Source: Williamsia herbipolensis (GTDB lineage Bacteria > Actinomycetota > Actinomycetes > Mycobacteriales > Mycobacteriaceae). Taken from it: 64,000 bases of DNA. Below are positions 1 through 9,186 of this stretch, piece by piece (within the stretch, counting starts at the first letter, position 1; each line of letters starts with the position of its first letter). The translations under genes and the position numbers were made by a program. Location: the NCBI RefSeq assembly GCF_000964005.1, contig NZ_JXYP01000031.1, positions 41,691-105,690 of the forward strand, written 5' to 3'. The notes beneath the pieces are model-generated. The model had not been told where the DNA came from. It saw only the letters and a program-made list of their open reading frames with translations, and did not search any database.

Positions 1-2
1 CG

Positions 3-671
3 GTGATCGACGCGCTCGGCGAGCAGGGCTCGCAGTTCTACTCCACCAACGTCACACCCACCGTCGAGCTGGCGCTGCGCGGATTCCTGTGGGGCAACCT
101 GCTCGCGATCGTGGTGGCGCTGCTGGTGGTCGTGATCCCACTGATCGAGGGCCTGGCAACGCAACTCGCCATCATCAGCTACTGCACGCCCCTCATCGCG
201 GTGGCGCCGATCATCCAGGTCGCGTTCGCCGAGGTGCAGACGATGATCGTGTTCCTGGCGGCGATCTCGGTGTTCTTCACGACGATGATCGGCACACTGA
301 CCGGTCTGCGGTCGCCTCCGCAGGCCGGGCTCGACCTGGTGCGCGTGCACGGAGGCGGGGTGTTCGCGCAGCTGGTGCGGGTGCGTGTCGTCGCGGCCCT
401 GCCGAACATCCTCGGCGCAGTGAAGATCGCCGCCCCGGCCGCCGTGCTGGGCGCGGTGCTCGGCGAGTTCCTGTCGATGCCCGAACAGGGCATCGGCCCG
501 GCGATGATCCTCGCCCAGCAGAGTGCCGCGATACCGCAGGTGTGGGCGATCGCCCTCATCGCCGGCGCCGTGGCCGGCATCGGCTACGCGATCGTCGCGG
601 TGGTGTCGATCTTCGTGACCCGCTGGGCCACCGGGAAATCGGTGCGGTCCGGATCGGGTGTGGGCCGATGA
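3..671 (+). CDS. ABC importer permease, NitT/TauT type (5' truncated by window edge)
   Basis: Inner-membrane permease subunit of an ABC importer; it forms part of the channel and docks the ATPase. The visible 222 residues hold about five hydrophobic helices and the cytoplasmic coupling loop (around residues 115-140, ending AALPNILG), which is the EAA-type loop of binding-protein-dependent permeases. A GTG lies at position 3, but the usual first helix and periplasmic start are missing, so the true start is probably upstream of the window. The stop overlaps the next permease start (ATGA, 668-671), showing translational coupling. The ATPase is not in view and presumably precedes it. The substrate cannot be read from the permease. 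Confidence 0.85.
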   Translation: MIDALGEQGSQFYSTNVTPTVELALRGFLWGNLLAIVVALLVVVIPLIEGLATQLAIISYCTPLIAVAPIIQVAFAEVQTMIVFLAAISVFFTTMIGTLTGLRSPPQAGLDLVRVHGGGVFAQLVRVRVVAALPNILGAVKIAAPAAVLGAVLGEFLSMPEQGIGPAMILAQQSAAIPQVWAIALIAGAVAGIGYAIVAVVSIFVTRWATGKSVRSGSGVGR

Positions 672-1468
672 CCCGCTCCTCCGTCTTCTCCACGACCACC
701 CGCTTCCTCGGCGCGCTCGTCGGCTCGCTGGTGCTGATCGTCGTCATCTGGTCGCTGTTCCTCCTGGCGTTCCCCGACATCGGGCCCATCATCGGTCGCA
801 CCCCGATCGACGTGTTCGAGTTCCTCGTCTCCGGTTCGGACGCCGCGTCGCAGAGGTCGGCGATCTTCGACGACCTGTGGATCACGCTCGGTGACACCGG
901 GATCGGGTTCGTGACCGGCATGGTGGCGGCCATCGTGGTCGCCGCGGTGTTCGTGATGTTCCGCCCCGCGGCGCAGACGTTCATGCCGCTCGCGATGTTG
1001 CTGCGATCGGTCCCGCTGGTCGCGATGACGCCGCTGATCACCATGATCGTCGGCCGCGGACCGGCGTGTGTGGCCGTGATGGGCGGTATCATCGTGTTCT
1101 TCCCCGCCCTGGTGATGATCATGACCGGACTGAACAACGCGCCGCGGCAGATCAGCGACGTCATCACCGCATACGGCGGAACCCGGTTCACGACCATGCG
1201 AATGGCGTCGCTGCCCTCGGCCGTGCCCGCGCTGTTCGCCGCGGCGAAGGTGTCGGTGCCCGGCGCGATGATCGGTGCGACGGTCAGCGAATGGCTGGGC
1301 ACCAACAAGGGTCTCGGCGCCAGCCTGCAACAGGCGCTTCCCGCCGCCGCCTACGACGAACTGTGGGCGTCGGTCGTCGTCATCACCGTCAGTTCCATCG
1401 TCCTCTACGCCATCGTCGGCGTCATCGAGAACATCGTGCTCGCCCGCATGGGCACCGAACCCACCTGA
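668..1468 (+). CDS. ABC importer permease, NitT/TauT type (second subunit)
   Basis: Second membrane subunit of the same importer, 266 residues. An N-terminal helix (about 15-37) is followed by a block of about five more helices and a coupling loop (ITAYGGTRFTTMRMASLP, about residues 160-180). The ATG at 668 is chosen because it overlaps the upstream stop by four bases; the open frame extends further upstream only as an out-of-frame shadow of the first permease. Two different permeases followed by one receptor suggest a heterodimeric channel. The spacing of 8 bases to the next gene and shared strand support one operon. Confidence 0.9.
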   Translation: MTRSSVFSTTTRFLGALVGSLVLIVVIWSLFLLAFPDIGPIIGRTPIDVFEFLVSGSDAASQRSAIFDDLWITLGDTGIGFVTGMVAAIVVAAVFVMFRPAAQTFMPLAMLLRSVPLVAMTPLITMIVGRGPACVAVMGGIIVFFPALVMIMTGLNNAPRQISDVITAYGGTRFTTMRMASLPSAVPALFAAAKVSVPGAMIGATVSEWLGTNKGLGASLQQALPAAAYDELWASVVVITVSSIVLYAIVGVIENIVLARMGTEPT

Positions 1469-1476
1469 GGAGAATC

Positions 1477-2535
1477 ATGAGTCCCACCTTCGATCGTCGT
1501 TCCTTCCTGCGCTATTCGCTGATCGCCGGGGGCGCCGCGACCGCCGTCGGCGGCTCGGGGCTGCTCGCCGCGTGCAGTTCGGGATCCTCGTCGTCGAGCT
1601 CCGACGCGATCAAGATGCAGCTGTCGTGGATCAAGAACATCGAGTTCGCGGGCGAGTACCACGCGCTCGACAAGGGGTACTACAAGGCCGCGGGCCTGTC
1701 CGCCGACCCCGAACTCATCACCGGTGGCGGCGCGGGAACCGGCGTCGAGACCGGCCTCACCTCGAACAAGGTGTGGATCGGCACCACCGCACCGCAGCTC
1801 ACCGCACCGGTCATCCTGCAGGGCGCCAAGCTGAAAACCGTTGCCGCGACCTATCAGAAGAACCCGTTCTGCATCATGTCGTCCGCGAAGAAGCCCATCT
1901 CGACGCCGGCGGACATGAAGGGCAAGAAGATCGGGGTGCAGGCCTCCAACGAGAACGTCTTCAAGGCCCTGCTGACCGCGAACAACCTCAGCGAGAGCGA
2001 CATCCAGAAGATCACGGTGCAGTACGACCCGACACCGCTCACCACCGGTGACGTCGACGGCTGGGTCGCCTACAGCACCAACGAGCCGATCACGCTGGCC
2101 GCGAAAGGGTTCCCCACCGAGACCCTGCTGTTCGCCGACTTCAACCTGCCGCTGGTCGCCGAGACCCTCGTGGTGCGTCAGGAGACCATCGACACCGAGC
2201 GCGACAAGCTCAAGAAGTTCCTCAAGGCGGAGGTGCAGGGCTGGAACGATGCCGTCGCCGACCCGCAGAAATCCGCCGAGCTCGCGGTCAACGTGTACGG
2301 GAAGTCGTTGGGCCTCAAGCTCGACGAGCAGGTGAAGGAGGCGCAGGCGCAGAACGAACTGGTCGTCTCCGCCGACACGAAGGCCAACGGATTGCTCACG
2401 ATGACCGACGAGCTCATCGCCAAGAACATCGAGGCGCTGGCCAAAGCCGGCTACACCATCTCCGCCACCGACATCTTCGACATGTCGGTACTGGCCGAGG
2501 TCTACGCCGAGAACCCCGACCTCAAGAAGGCCTGA
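1477..2535 (+). CDS. ABC importer substrate-binding lipoprotein, NMT1/THI5-like
   Basis: Extracytoplasmic receptor for the two permeases just upstream, 352 residues. The N-terminus carries a twin-arginine-like stretch (RRSFLR, residues 7-12), a hydrophobic core and a lipobox LAAC with the lipidated Cys at 33, followed by a Ser-rich linker. The mature start (QLSWIKNIEFAGEYHALDKG) is typical of NMT1/THI5-like periplasmic receptors, a family that binds pyrimidine precursors, riboflavin precursors, nitrate or sulfonates. GAGGAGA precedes the ATG at 1477. The exact ligand is not decidable here; a thiamine-pyrimidine or aromatic ligand is possible. Confidence 0.88.
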   Translation: MSPTFDRRSFLRYSLIAGGAATAVGGSGLLAACSSGSSSSSSDAIKMQLSWIKNIEFAGEYHALDKGYYKAAGLSADPELITGGGAGTGVETGLTSNKVWIGTTAPQLTAPVILQGAKLKTVAATYQKNPFCIMSSAKKPISTPADMKGKKIGVQASNENVFKALLTANNLSESDIQKITVQYDPTPLTTGDVDGWVAYSTNEPITLAAKGFPTETLLFADFNLPLVAETLVVRQETIDTERDKLKKFLKAEVQGWNDAVADPQKSAELAVNVYGKSLGLKLDEQVKEAQAQNELVVSADTKANGLLTMTDELIAKNIEALAKAGYTISATDIFDMSVLAEVYAENPDLKKA

Positions 2536-2563
2536 CCCGACGCGACGCCGACGCGCATCCACC

Positions 2564-2599
2564 GTTCATCCGCGCAGGAAGCCTGGCGCGCGTGTGAAC
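2564..2599. terminator. Hairpin between convergent genes
   Basis: Arms GTTCATCCGCGC (2564-2575) and GCGCGTGTGAAC (2588-2599) pair at 10 of 12 positions around a 12-base loop. It lies between the importer operon on the plus strand and mntH ending on the minus strand. There is no T tract, so termination is inferred from position and structure only. Confidence 0.4.
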
Positions 2600-2624
2600 G
2601 AAGGGCGCGCGTTGTCCGTGCGGG

Positions 2625-3917
2625 TCAGCCGGTTCCGGTGACCGTGAGGGCGATCAGGGCGATGTTGAGGGCGACGACCACCACGGCGATGGCGATGGCG
2701 ACGCCGCGCAGGCTGCGGGAGTCGGCGAACTCGCCCATCAGCGCCCGGTCACGGGTGAGGCGGCCCAGCGGGATGATGGCGAACGGGATACCGAAGCTGA
2801 GCACCACCTGGCTGATCACCAGGGCCCACGTCGGGTCGACACCGCTGCCGAGCACCACCAACGCGGGGACGAGCGTCACCAACCGCCGCACCACCATCGA
2901 CAGCCGGATCCGCAACAGGCCCTGCATGATCGACGCCCCGGCGTAGCACCCGACCGAGGTCGAGGCGAGTCCCGAGGCGAGCAGGCCGACGGCGAAGACG
3001 GTCGCCATCACCGGGCCCATGGCGTCGCCGACCGCGCGCTGCGCGCCCTCGATGGTGTCGGTGCCGTCTTTGCCCTGCAGGTTCTGTGCCGCCAGCAGGA
3101 GCAGCGAGATGTTCACCGCACCGGCGACCACCAACGCGCACACCACATCCCAGCGCGTCGCCCGTACCAGGCGACGACGACGGGCGTCGGTCGTGCTGGG
3201 CCCGTGCCGGTCGACGACGAGCGCCGAGTGCAGGTAGATGGCGTGGGGCATCACGGTGGCCCCGAGCATGCTGGTCGCCAGCAGTACGGTGTCGGTGCCC
3301 TGGAGACGGGGTACGAGACCGCTGAACACGTTGCCCGCCGACGGCGGGTTGATGACGAGACCCGCGAGGAATCCGACGACGATGATCAGCAGCAGCCCGG
3401 CGATGATCGACTCGAAGGTGCGCTGCCGGTTGCGGGACTGGAATCCCAACAGCGCCATCGAGATGACGCCGACGATGGCGCCGCCCACGACGAGGGGGAG
3501 GTCGAACAGCAACTGCAACGCGATGGCGCCACCGACGACCTCGGCGATGTCGGTGGCCGCGGCCACGATCTCGGCCTGCCCCCAGAACGCGAGGCGCCGG
3601 CGACGCGGGAGCCGCTCACCGAGCAGCGCGGGCAGCGTCTTACCGGTGACGATCCCGAGTTTGGCCGACTGGTACTGGATGACCACGGCCATCGCGCAGG
3701 CCACGACGAGAACCCAGACGAGCAGGAAGCCGTACCGTGCACCGGCGGTGACGTTGGCCGCGACATTGCCGGGGTCGACGTAGGCGATGGCCGCGACGAA
3801 CGCCGGCCCGAGCAGCGCCACGCCGGCGAAGCGACGGGTGCGTCGGCCGGCACCGTCGGTCGAGGTCGGGTCGGCCTCGGGATCCGAGGTCGGCGAGTCG
3901 ACGGGAGGGGTGGCCAT
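2625..3917 (-). CDS. mntH: Nramp-family divalent metal (Mn2+/Fe2+) proton symporter
   Basis: Inner-membrane Mn2+/Fe2+:H+ symporter, 430 residues, about eleven helices. The metal-site motif DPGN is at residues 48-51 in helix 1 and the helix-6 motif MPHAIYLHS is present, both diagnostic of Nramp transporters. The first 30 residues are a Pro/Asp-rich cytoplasmic tail. The ATG at 3917 is chosen over a GTG at 3935 because a -10-like CAGATT lies exactly 6 bases upstream, giving a leaderless start. The promoter carries a palindrome and a DtxR-like box (see the regulatory entry), which fits repression by metal. Confidence 0.93.
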   Translation of the reverse strand: MATPPVDSPTSDPEADPTSTDGAGRRTRRFAGVALLGPAFVAAIAYVDPGNVAANVTAGARYGFLLVWVLVVACAMAVVIQYQSAKLGIVTGKTLPALLGERLPRRRRLAFWGQAEIVAAATDIAEVVGGAIALQLLFDLPLVVGGAIVGVISMALLGFQSRNRQRTFESIIAGLLLIIVVGFLAGLVINPPSAGNVFSGLVPRLQGTDTVLLATSMLGATVMPHAIYLHSALVVDRHGPSTTDARRRRLVRATRWDVVCALVVAGAVNISLLLLAAQNLQGKDGTDTIEGAQRAVGDAMGPVMATVFAVGLLASGLASTSVGCYAGASIMQGLLRIRLSMVVRRLVTLVPALVVLGSGVDPTWALVISQVVLSFGIPFAIIPLGRLTRDRALMGEFADSRSLRGVAIAIAVVVVALNIALIALTVTGTG

Positions 3918-3923
3918 CGGACC

Positions 3924-3984
3924 AATCTGACACACCCCGACGCCGAGTTCAACTCGGGCGAAGAAAAAGTTTCGGCTGACCTAA
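3924..3984 (-). promoter_or_regulatory. mntH promoter with -35 palindrome and DtxR/MntR-like box
   Basis: On the minus strand TTGAAC (3952-3947) and CAGATT (3929-3924) are separated by 17 bases, a good -35/-10 pair, with the mntH ATG 6 bases further on. The -35 is embedded in a perfect dyad, CCGAGTT-G-AACTCGG (3957-3943). Upstream, TTAGGTCAGCCGAA (3984-3971) matches 11 of 14 positions of the remembered DtxR/IdeR half-box TTAGGTTAGGCTAA. Metal-dependent control is inferred, not shown. Confidence 0.55.
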
Positions 3985-4000
3985 CTCAGCAGGCCGTTGG

Positions 4001-5413
4001 TCACTTCTTCGACAGCGCCTGATACCTGCGCAGGGCCTCTTCGCGTTCGGCCTTGTGGTCGACGATGGGGTCGGGGTAGTCCGACGGCCGACCGTCCTTC
4101 AGCTCGTGGACGGCCTTGCCCTCGATGTCGGCGAGCTCGGGCACCCACCGGCGGACGTAGTCGCCCGTCGGGTCGAACTTGAGGCCCTGGGTGGTCAAGT
4201 TGAACACGCGGAAATACGGCGAGGCGTCGGTGCCGCAGCCCGCGGTCCACTGCCAGCCGTGCTGGTTGCTCGCGAGGTCGCCGTCGATCAGCTGGTCGAG
4301 GAACCAGCGTGCGCCCCACTGCCACGGGACGTGGAGATCCTTCACCAGGAACGAGGCGACGATCATGCGCAGACGGTTGTGCATGAACCCCGACCCCGAC
4401 AGCTGCCGCATGCCCGCGTCGACGATCGGGAAACCCGTCTTGCCCGCCTTCCACGCCTCGAACGCGGCGTCGGCGTCGGTGCCCTCGTCGACCTCGATCG
4501 CGTCGAAGTCACGGTTCCAGTTCTGCCAGGCGCTGTGCGGCCATTGCTTGAGGACCGAGGCGTAGAAGTCGCGGAAGCACAGTTCGCGCAGATACGAGGT
4601 GGCGCCGGTCTTCGTCTCAGCGTCGGACTCGAGGCGGGTGAGGTCGGCCAGCATGGTGCGCGGATGGATGTTGCCGTACTTGAGGTAGGCCGACATCCGG
4701 CTGGTCGCGTCGTGGTCGGGACGGTCGCGCTCGTCGTCGTAGTCGCCGACGGCGTGGTCGCTGTAGTCGCCGGTGCCGCTCCGGAACTGCTTCCACCGCT
4801 CGAGGGCCGCGCGCTCGCCGGCGGGGATCGACAGGTCGACGTCGAGGTCGGGGATGTCGTGGGCGTGGATCTCCGACGACGTCACGTCGGCGGGATCGAC
4901 CCACGTCGCCGACGTCGGTCCGGACTTCGCGGGCGTGTGCCAGCCATGATCGCGCCACGCACGGAAGTACGGCGTGAACACCTTGTACGGCTCACCGTCG
5001 GACTTCGTGACGCGGCCCGGCGTCACCGCGAACGACGAACCGGTGGCGTGCAGTTCGACACCGTCACCCACCTTCGACAGCGCCGCCTCGACACGTTCGT
5101 CACGGGCCACGCCGTACGGGGTGTGGTCGGCGGAGATGTGGACCGAGTTCGCGCCGACCGCCTTCGCGATCAGCGGGATCCGGTTCTCGGGCTTGCCGCG
5201 CACCACCAGGAGTCGGCCGTCGAGCTGCTCGTCGAGATCGCGGAGCGAGTCGTAGAGGAACTTCAGGCGACGCTCGCCGGAGCTCGCGATGAGCGTCGGG
5301 TCGAGCACGAAGCACGCGAGCACCTCGTCGGCGGCGTCGGCGGCCGCCAGCAACGACGGCAGGTCGGCGAGACGGAGGTCGCGGCGGAACCAGAGCAGCG
5401 CGGTGTCGGTCAT
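4001..5413 (-). CDS. phr: Deoxyribodipyrimidine photo-lyase (CPD photolyase)
   Basis: Light-driven flavoenzyme that splits cyclobutane pyrimidine dimers, 470 residues. The N-terminal antenna domain begins with [14 protein letters not shown], the hallmark start of photolyases. The C-terminal FAD and DNA-binding domain carries [42 protein letters not shown] and the run from [24 protein letters not shown] residues to the end, which are the conserved FAD-contact blocks of class I enzymes. The ATG at 5413 is preceded by GAGGAG; the open frame extends upstream but that part overlaps prrA antisense and lacks family similarity. Divergent from prrA. Confidence 0.94.
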   Translation of the reverse strand: MTDTALLWFRRDLRLADLPSLLAAADAADEVLACFVLDPTLIASSGERRLKFLYDSLRDLDEQLDGRLLVVRGKPENRIPLIAKAVGANSVHISADHTPYGVARDERVEAALSKVGDGVELHATGSSFAVTPGRVTKSDGEPYKVFTPYFRAWRDHGWHTPAKSGPTSATWVDPADVTSSEIHAHDIPDLDVDLSIPAGERAALERWKQFRSGTGDYSDHAVGDYDDERDRPDHDATSRMSAYLKYGNIHPRTMLADLTRLESDAETKTGATSYLRELCFRDFYASVLKQWPHSAWQNWNRDFDAIEVDEGTDADAAFEAWKAGKTGFPIVDAGMRQLSGSGFMHNRLRMIVASFLVKDLHVPWQWGARWFLDQLIDGDLASNQHGWQWTAGCGTDASPYFRVFNLTTQGLKFDPTGDYVRRWVPELADIEGKAVHELKDGRPSDYPDPIVDHKAEREEALRRYQALSKK

Positions 5414-5473
5414 CTCCTCCATGCAACCACGACACCGCGCGCGCCGACCACGTGCCCGGCCCGGCGCGCTGGG

Positions 5474-5479
5474 CACAAT
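5474..5479 (+). promoter_or_regulatory. -10-like hexamer for leaderless prrA
   Basis: CACAAT lies 7 bases before the ATG at 5487 and no Shine-Dalgarno is present, consistent with a leaderless prrAB transcript. No convincing -35 is visible. Confidence 0.4.
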
Positions 5480-5486
5480 GGAACCC

Positions 5487-6242
5487 ATGCCCGACGAGTC
5501 GACCTCCGCCACCGACGTCAGTGTCCTCGTCGTCGACGACGACGCCGACGTGCTCCACTCGCTGCAACGCGGGCTGCGCCTGGCCGGGTTCTCCGTCGAC
5601 ACCGCCACCGGCGGCGCCGAGGCGCTGCGCGCGATGCAGGTCCGCCGACCCGCACTGCTCGTGCTCGACATCAACATGCCCGGACTCGACGGTGTCGGCG
5701 TGGTGACGGCCCTGCGCGCGATCGGCGACGACATCCCGGTGTGCGTGTTGTCGGCGCGGACGTCGGTCGACGACCGCATCGCCGGACTCGAGGCCGGCGC
5801 CGACGACTACCTCACCAAACCGTTCGACCTCGGCGAGCTGGTGGCGCGGATCAAGGCGCTGCTCCGCCGACGCCCCGCCGACGCCCCGGCCCCGGTCACC
5901 GCCGCGGCGGGTGGCGCGGAGCGCGACAGGACCGCCGTCGCGGTGCGCAGCGTCGCCCACGTCGACCTCGACCCCGGTGCGCGTCGGGTCTACAGCGACG
6001 GCCACCTCGTCGACCTGACGCGACGCGAGTTCGAACTCCTCGCGGTGCTGATGGAGCACCCCGGGATGGTGCTCAGCCGGGTGCAGCTGCTCAGCCAGGT
6101 GTGGGGTTACGACTTCGCCGCCGACACCAACGTCGTCGACGTATTTGTCGGTTACCTCCGCCGCAAGCTCGAGGCCCACGGTCAGCCGCGCATCGTCCAG
6201 ACCGTCCGCGGGGTGGGTTTCGTGGTCCGGACGACGCCGTGA
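5487..6242 (+). CDS. prrA: PrrA-like OmpR-family response regulator
   Basis: DNA-binding response regulator, 251 residues. The receiver domain (about 11-125) has acidic residues DDD at 17-19, phospho-acceptor Asp61 in LDINMPG, Ser89 and Lys111 in LTKPFD. A variable linker leads to a winged-helix domain (about 150-250) ending in [22 protein letters not shown] and VRGVGFV, blocks that match my memory of mycobacterial PrrA closely. The kinase gene follows with an overlapping start (GTGA), so the pair is co-translated. In mycobacteria PrrAB is linked to respiration and nitrogen or intracellular adaptation; the role here is inferred from that. An alternative ATG at 5478 would add three residues. 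Confidence 0.93.
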   Translation: MPDESTSATDVSVLVVDDDADVLHSLQRGLRLAGFSVDTATGGAEALRAMQVRRPALLVLDINMPGLDGVGVVTALRAIGDDIPVCVLSARTSVDDRIAGLEAGADDYLTKPFDLGELVARIKALLRRRPADAPAPVTAAAGGAERDRTAVAVRSVAHVDLDPGARRVYSDGHLVDLTRREFELLAVLMEHPGMVLSRVQLLSQVWGYDFAADTNVVDVFVGYLRRKLEAHGQPRIVQTVRGVGFVVRTTP

Positions 6243-7612
6243 CCCGCGCGGCCACGGCCCGGGTGCGGGCCCGACGCGCACGCACACCGTCACTGCGTAC
6301 CCGCGTCACCCTGGCCGCCACCGCGGCCACCGTGGTCATCGTCGCGATCGTCGGCGCGGTCGCCTGGACCCAGGTGCACACCAGCGCCTACCGCGAACTC
6401 GACGCCCGCGTCGACACGCTCTCGGCGGCGATGCAACCCAGCATCTCGAACCCCAACGCGACGACCGTGGCCACCGGCGTGGCCGCCGGCGCGCTCGCCA
6501 CCATCCGGCTCGGCACCCTCTCGGTCGCGTCGACGACACCGCCGGTCCCGTCGCAGTCGGTGGGTGTGCGCGACCAGACGATCAACGGCACCGACTACCG
6601 CGTGAAGACGGTGTCGGTGCTGGACTCGACGGTCCTCAACGGGTTGGCGACGGTGTCGGTCGCGATCCCGTTGCGCGACACCGAGAATCGCATCGACGAC
6701 CAGCGCCGCGCACTGCTGTTCATCGCGGCGGGCGCGGTCGTGGCGGCGGCGGTGTTGGCGTGGCTGCTCGGCGGTCTCGCCGTGCGTCCCCTGCGTCGAC
6801 TGGCCCGACAGACAGCGGCCATCGGGGTCGACGCCGGTCCCGAATCCCCCGAACGCACTGCGCTGCAGTCGGTTCGCGGCGCCCGGGAGGCCGAGGACCT
6901 CGCCGAGGCCATGGACGCCCTGCTGCACAGGGTGGACGACGAACGCACACGTACCCAGGAGGCGCTGGCCACCGCCCGCGACTTCGCGTCGGTCTCGGCC
7001 CACGAACTGCGGACCCCGCTGACGGCGATGCGCACCGACCTCGAGGTGCTCGACACCTTCGCACCCGACGCCGCCGCGCGGGCCGAGATCGTCGGTGACC
7101 TGCGGCGCGCCCACGCGCGGATCCAGGAGACCCTCGCGGCGCTGGAGAGTCTCGCCCAGGGCGAGCTCGGCGGGCGGCACCGCGAGACCCTCGACGTCGT
7201 CGACCTCCTCGACCGCGTGGTGACCGAGGCGAGCGCGCGCCATCCGGGGGTGCGGATCACCCTCGCCGGCGCGCGGTCGGTGATCGCGCCCGTCGTCGAG
7301 ACCGGTCTGCGGATGGCGGTCGACAACGCCGTCCTCAACGCGATCCGCCACGGCGAGGCGACCGAGGTCGTCGTCGCCGCGCACCCCGCGCCGACCGGTG
7401 CGGCCGTCGTCGTCGACGACAACGGGCGGGGCATCCCCGTCGCCGACCGCGACCGTCTGTTCCGACGGTTCGAGCGCGGCACCAGCAAGCACTCCGGCTC
7501 AGGCCTCGGGCTGGCGTTGATCGCCCAGCAGTCGGCACTGCACCACGGCACCGCGACACTCACCGACAGCCCGTCGGGCGGGACGCGGCTCACGATCACC
7601 ATCGGCGCCTGA
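6239..7612 (+). CDS. prrB: PrrB-like sensor histidine kinase
   Basis: Membrane sensor kinase partner of the upstream regulator, 457 residues. Two membrane helices (about 22-45 and 158-182) flank a sensor domain of roughly 110 residues outside the membrane. A HAMP linker follows, then the phospho-acceptor box [15 protein letters not shown] with His255, and an ATPase domain with the N box ([12 protein letters not shown]), G1 box (DDNGRGIP) and G2 box (GSGLGLAL). The GTG start at 6239 overlaps the prrA stop. Length is close to mycobacterial PrrB. The sensed signal is unknown; the sensor domain has no recognisable ligand motif. Confidence 0.92.
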   Translation: MTRAATARVRARRARTPSLRTRVTLAATAATVVIVAIVGAVAWTQVHTSAYRELDARVDTLSAAMQPSISNPNATTVATGVAAGALATIRLGTLSVASTTPPVPSQSVGVRDQTINGTDYRVKTVSVLDSTVLNGLATVSVAIPLRDTENRIDDQRRALLFIAAGAVVAAAVLAWLLGGLAVRPLRRLARQTAAIGVDAGPESPERTALQSVRGAREAEDLAEAMDALLHRVDDERTRTQEALATARDFASVSAHELRTPLTAMRTDLEVLDTFAPDAAARAEIVGDLRRAHARIQETLAALESLAQGELGGRHRETLDVVDLLDRVVTEASARHPGVRITLAGARSVIAPVVETGLRMAVDNAVLNAIRHGEATEVVVAAHPAPTGAAVVVDDNGRGIPVADRDRLFRRFERGTSKHSGSGLGLALIAQQSALHHGTATLTDSPSGGTRLTITIGA

Positions 7613-7677
7613 CCCCACGGCGCGGTTCTCCGGGCTGGTCAGAGCCCGAGCACTGAGCGTGTCCGATTTGTCACGCT

Positions 7678-7736
7678 ACGGTGGAGGACAGGTCGCGACG
7701 CTGCAGAACCGCCGGTGCCTGCGCGGCCTCCACCGT
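7678..7736. repeat. Inverted repeat ahead of the haemophore-like gene
   Basis: ACGGTGGAGG (7678-7687) and CCTCCACCGT (7727-7736) are perfect 10-base inverted copies 39 bases apart, within the 145-base gap upstream of the secreted-protein gene at 7758. A TACGGT hexamer overlaps the left copy. It could form a leader stem or serve as paired protein sites; which one is not visible. Confidence 0.5.
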
Positions 7737-7757
7737 GACACTCCATGAGGAGACTCC

Positions 7758-8138
7758 ATGGCCCAGCACATCTCTCGCACCCGCATCTCCCGCGCCGTCG
7801 GCGTCGCGATCGCGGCCGCCGGTGTCGGCGCGATCGCCCTCATGCCCGCCACCGCGTCGGCCGCACCGGCCGATCGCGCCGTCCCCGGCACGTCGTGCAC
7901 CGTCGGCCAGGTCGAGCGAGCCACCACCGCGGTGTCCCCCGCGATCGGCGGCTACCTCCGCAACCCGCAGATCCGCGCCGAGTTCGAGCGCATCGTGGTC
8001 CTGCCCGAGCCGCAGCGGCGTGCCGAGGTACGGCGCTACCTCGACCGCAACCCCGACGTCGCCGCCCAGGTCGACCGCTACCGGCCGCAGATCGACCGCG
8101 GCGTCGCCCGGGTGATTGCCACCTGCGACCGGTTCTGA
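7758..8138 (+). CDS. Haemophore-related secreted protein (MHB-type domain)
   Basis: Small exported protein, 126 residues. A signal peptide (basic start, hydrophobic 12-31, cleavage after ASA near residue 35) precedes a mature domain of about 90 residues with only two cysteines, Cys47 and Cys123, likely disulfide-bonded. The pattern of a Cys near the start, a YLRNPQIR segment, an RRYLDRNPDV repeat and a terminal Cys matches the four-helix haem-binding (MHB) family that includes mycobacterial haemophores and their relatives. GAGGAGA precedes the ATG. No transport genes are adjacent, so haem binding is a family-based inference. Confidence 0.72.
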   Translation: MAQHISRTRISRAVGVAIAAAGVGAIALMPATASAAPADRAVPGTSCTVGQVERATTAVSPAIGGYLRNPQIRAEFERIVVLPEPQRRAEVRRYLDRNPDVAAQVDRYRPQIDRGVARVIATCDRF

Positions 8139-8163
8139 CCGACCCGCTCTGACCGACCGGGAC

Positions 8164-9132
8164 TCAGCGTTGCGCGAGCAGCGCGCGCCCCAGATCGGCC
8201 GCACCCACGATCCCGGCGTCGTCGCCCAGTGCCGACACCACGAACTCCCGATCGGGATTCGGTTGCAGCACCCACGGGGCGGCGGCGTCGGCGATCCGGT
8301 CGGCCAGTGCGCCGCCGAGCTTCTCGGCCAGCCCGCCGCCGATCACCACGAGGTCGAGATCGAGCAGGTTGAGCGTCGAACCGATGGCGACGCCCAGGGT
8401 CTCGACGGCGGTGTCGAACAGCGATGTCGCCAGGTCGTCGCCGGACTCGAGGGCCTTCTTCCACACCTTCGAGGTCACCTTCGTCTTGCCGACCTCGTCG
8501 CGGATCTCGAACAGGCGGGTCTCACGGCCCGCGTCGACCATCGCCTGCGCGGTCGTCTCCATCGATCGCCGACCCGCGTAGGCCTCGACGCAACCGCGGC
8601 GCCCACAGCCACACAGCGCGCCGCCCTCCCGCACCACCACGTGGCCGATCTCGCCGGCCGCGCCGCGGGAACCGGAGAAGAAGGCCCCATCGAGGATCAA
8701 CGCGCCGCCGATACCTGTACCGAGCCACACACCGAGAACGTTCGCGACATCGCGCGCCGCACCGGCACGCCACTCGCCACGCAACCCGACGTTGACGTCG
8801 TTGCCCAGTGCGACAGGCAGATCGAGACGGTCGCCGAGGTCGTCGTCGATCGCGACCCGCTCGTGCCAGTTCTCGAGATTGGGGACGGTGAGCACCTCAC
8901 CGTCGTGCACGACGCCGGGGATGCCCACCCCGACCGCCGCGGGGCGGTGCTCCAGCGATCCGACGAGGTCGGCGATGGTCGACAGCACGGCGTCGGGTCC
9001 CTCGGTCGGTGTCGACGCCTTCGCGCGGTCGACCACCTCGTGATCGGCGTTCACCAACCCGACCTCGATGTTGGTGCCGCCGACGTCGACGCCTGCGACC
9101 AGTCCCGACCCGCGATGCTGTTTCACCGTCAA
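8164..9132 (-). CDS. ROK-family sugar kinase (glucokinase-like)
   Basis: Cytoplasmic sugar kinase of the ROK family, 322 residues, phosphorylating glucose or an amino sugar with ATP. The phosphate-binding loop VDVGGTN is at residues 15-21, the catalytic Asp112 lies in LGNDVNVG, GTGIGGALI at 138-146 is the second phosphate motif, and a zinc site is formed by His164, Cys174, Cys176 and Cys181 (CGCGRRGC), followed by Glu183. There is no N-terminal helix-turn-helix, so it is an enzyme rather than a ROK repressor. Convergent with the upstream secreted-protein gene. Glucokinase is likeliest; N-acetylglucosamine or mannose kinase is possible. Confidence 0.87.
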   Translation of the reverse strand: MTVKQHRGSGLVAGVDVGGTNIEVGLVNADHEVVDRAKASTPTEGPDAVLSTIADLVGSLEHRPAAVGVGIPGVVHDGEVLTVPNLENWHERVAIDDDLGDRLDLPVALGNDVNVGLRGEWRAGAARDVANVLGVWLGTGIGGALILDGAFFSGSRGAAGEIGHVVVREGGALCGCGRRGCVEAYAGRRSMETTAQAMVDAGRETRLFEIRDEVGKTKVTSKVWKKALESGDDLATSLFDTAVETLGVAIGSTLNLLDLDLVVIGGGLAEKLGGALADRIADAAAPWVLQPNPDREFVVSALGDDAGIVGAADLGRALLAQR

Positions 9133-9186
9133 AGTCTGTCACGCGGCCGCGCCGTGCTGAGATCAACGGGTGAACGGTGAGAGTGC

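Noticed and set aside
4055..7612. 1185-residue plus-strand open frame
   Set aside because: Only the part from 6239 is real (prrB). The 5' part is antisense to photolyase and out of frame in prrA.
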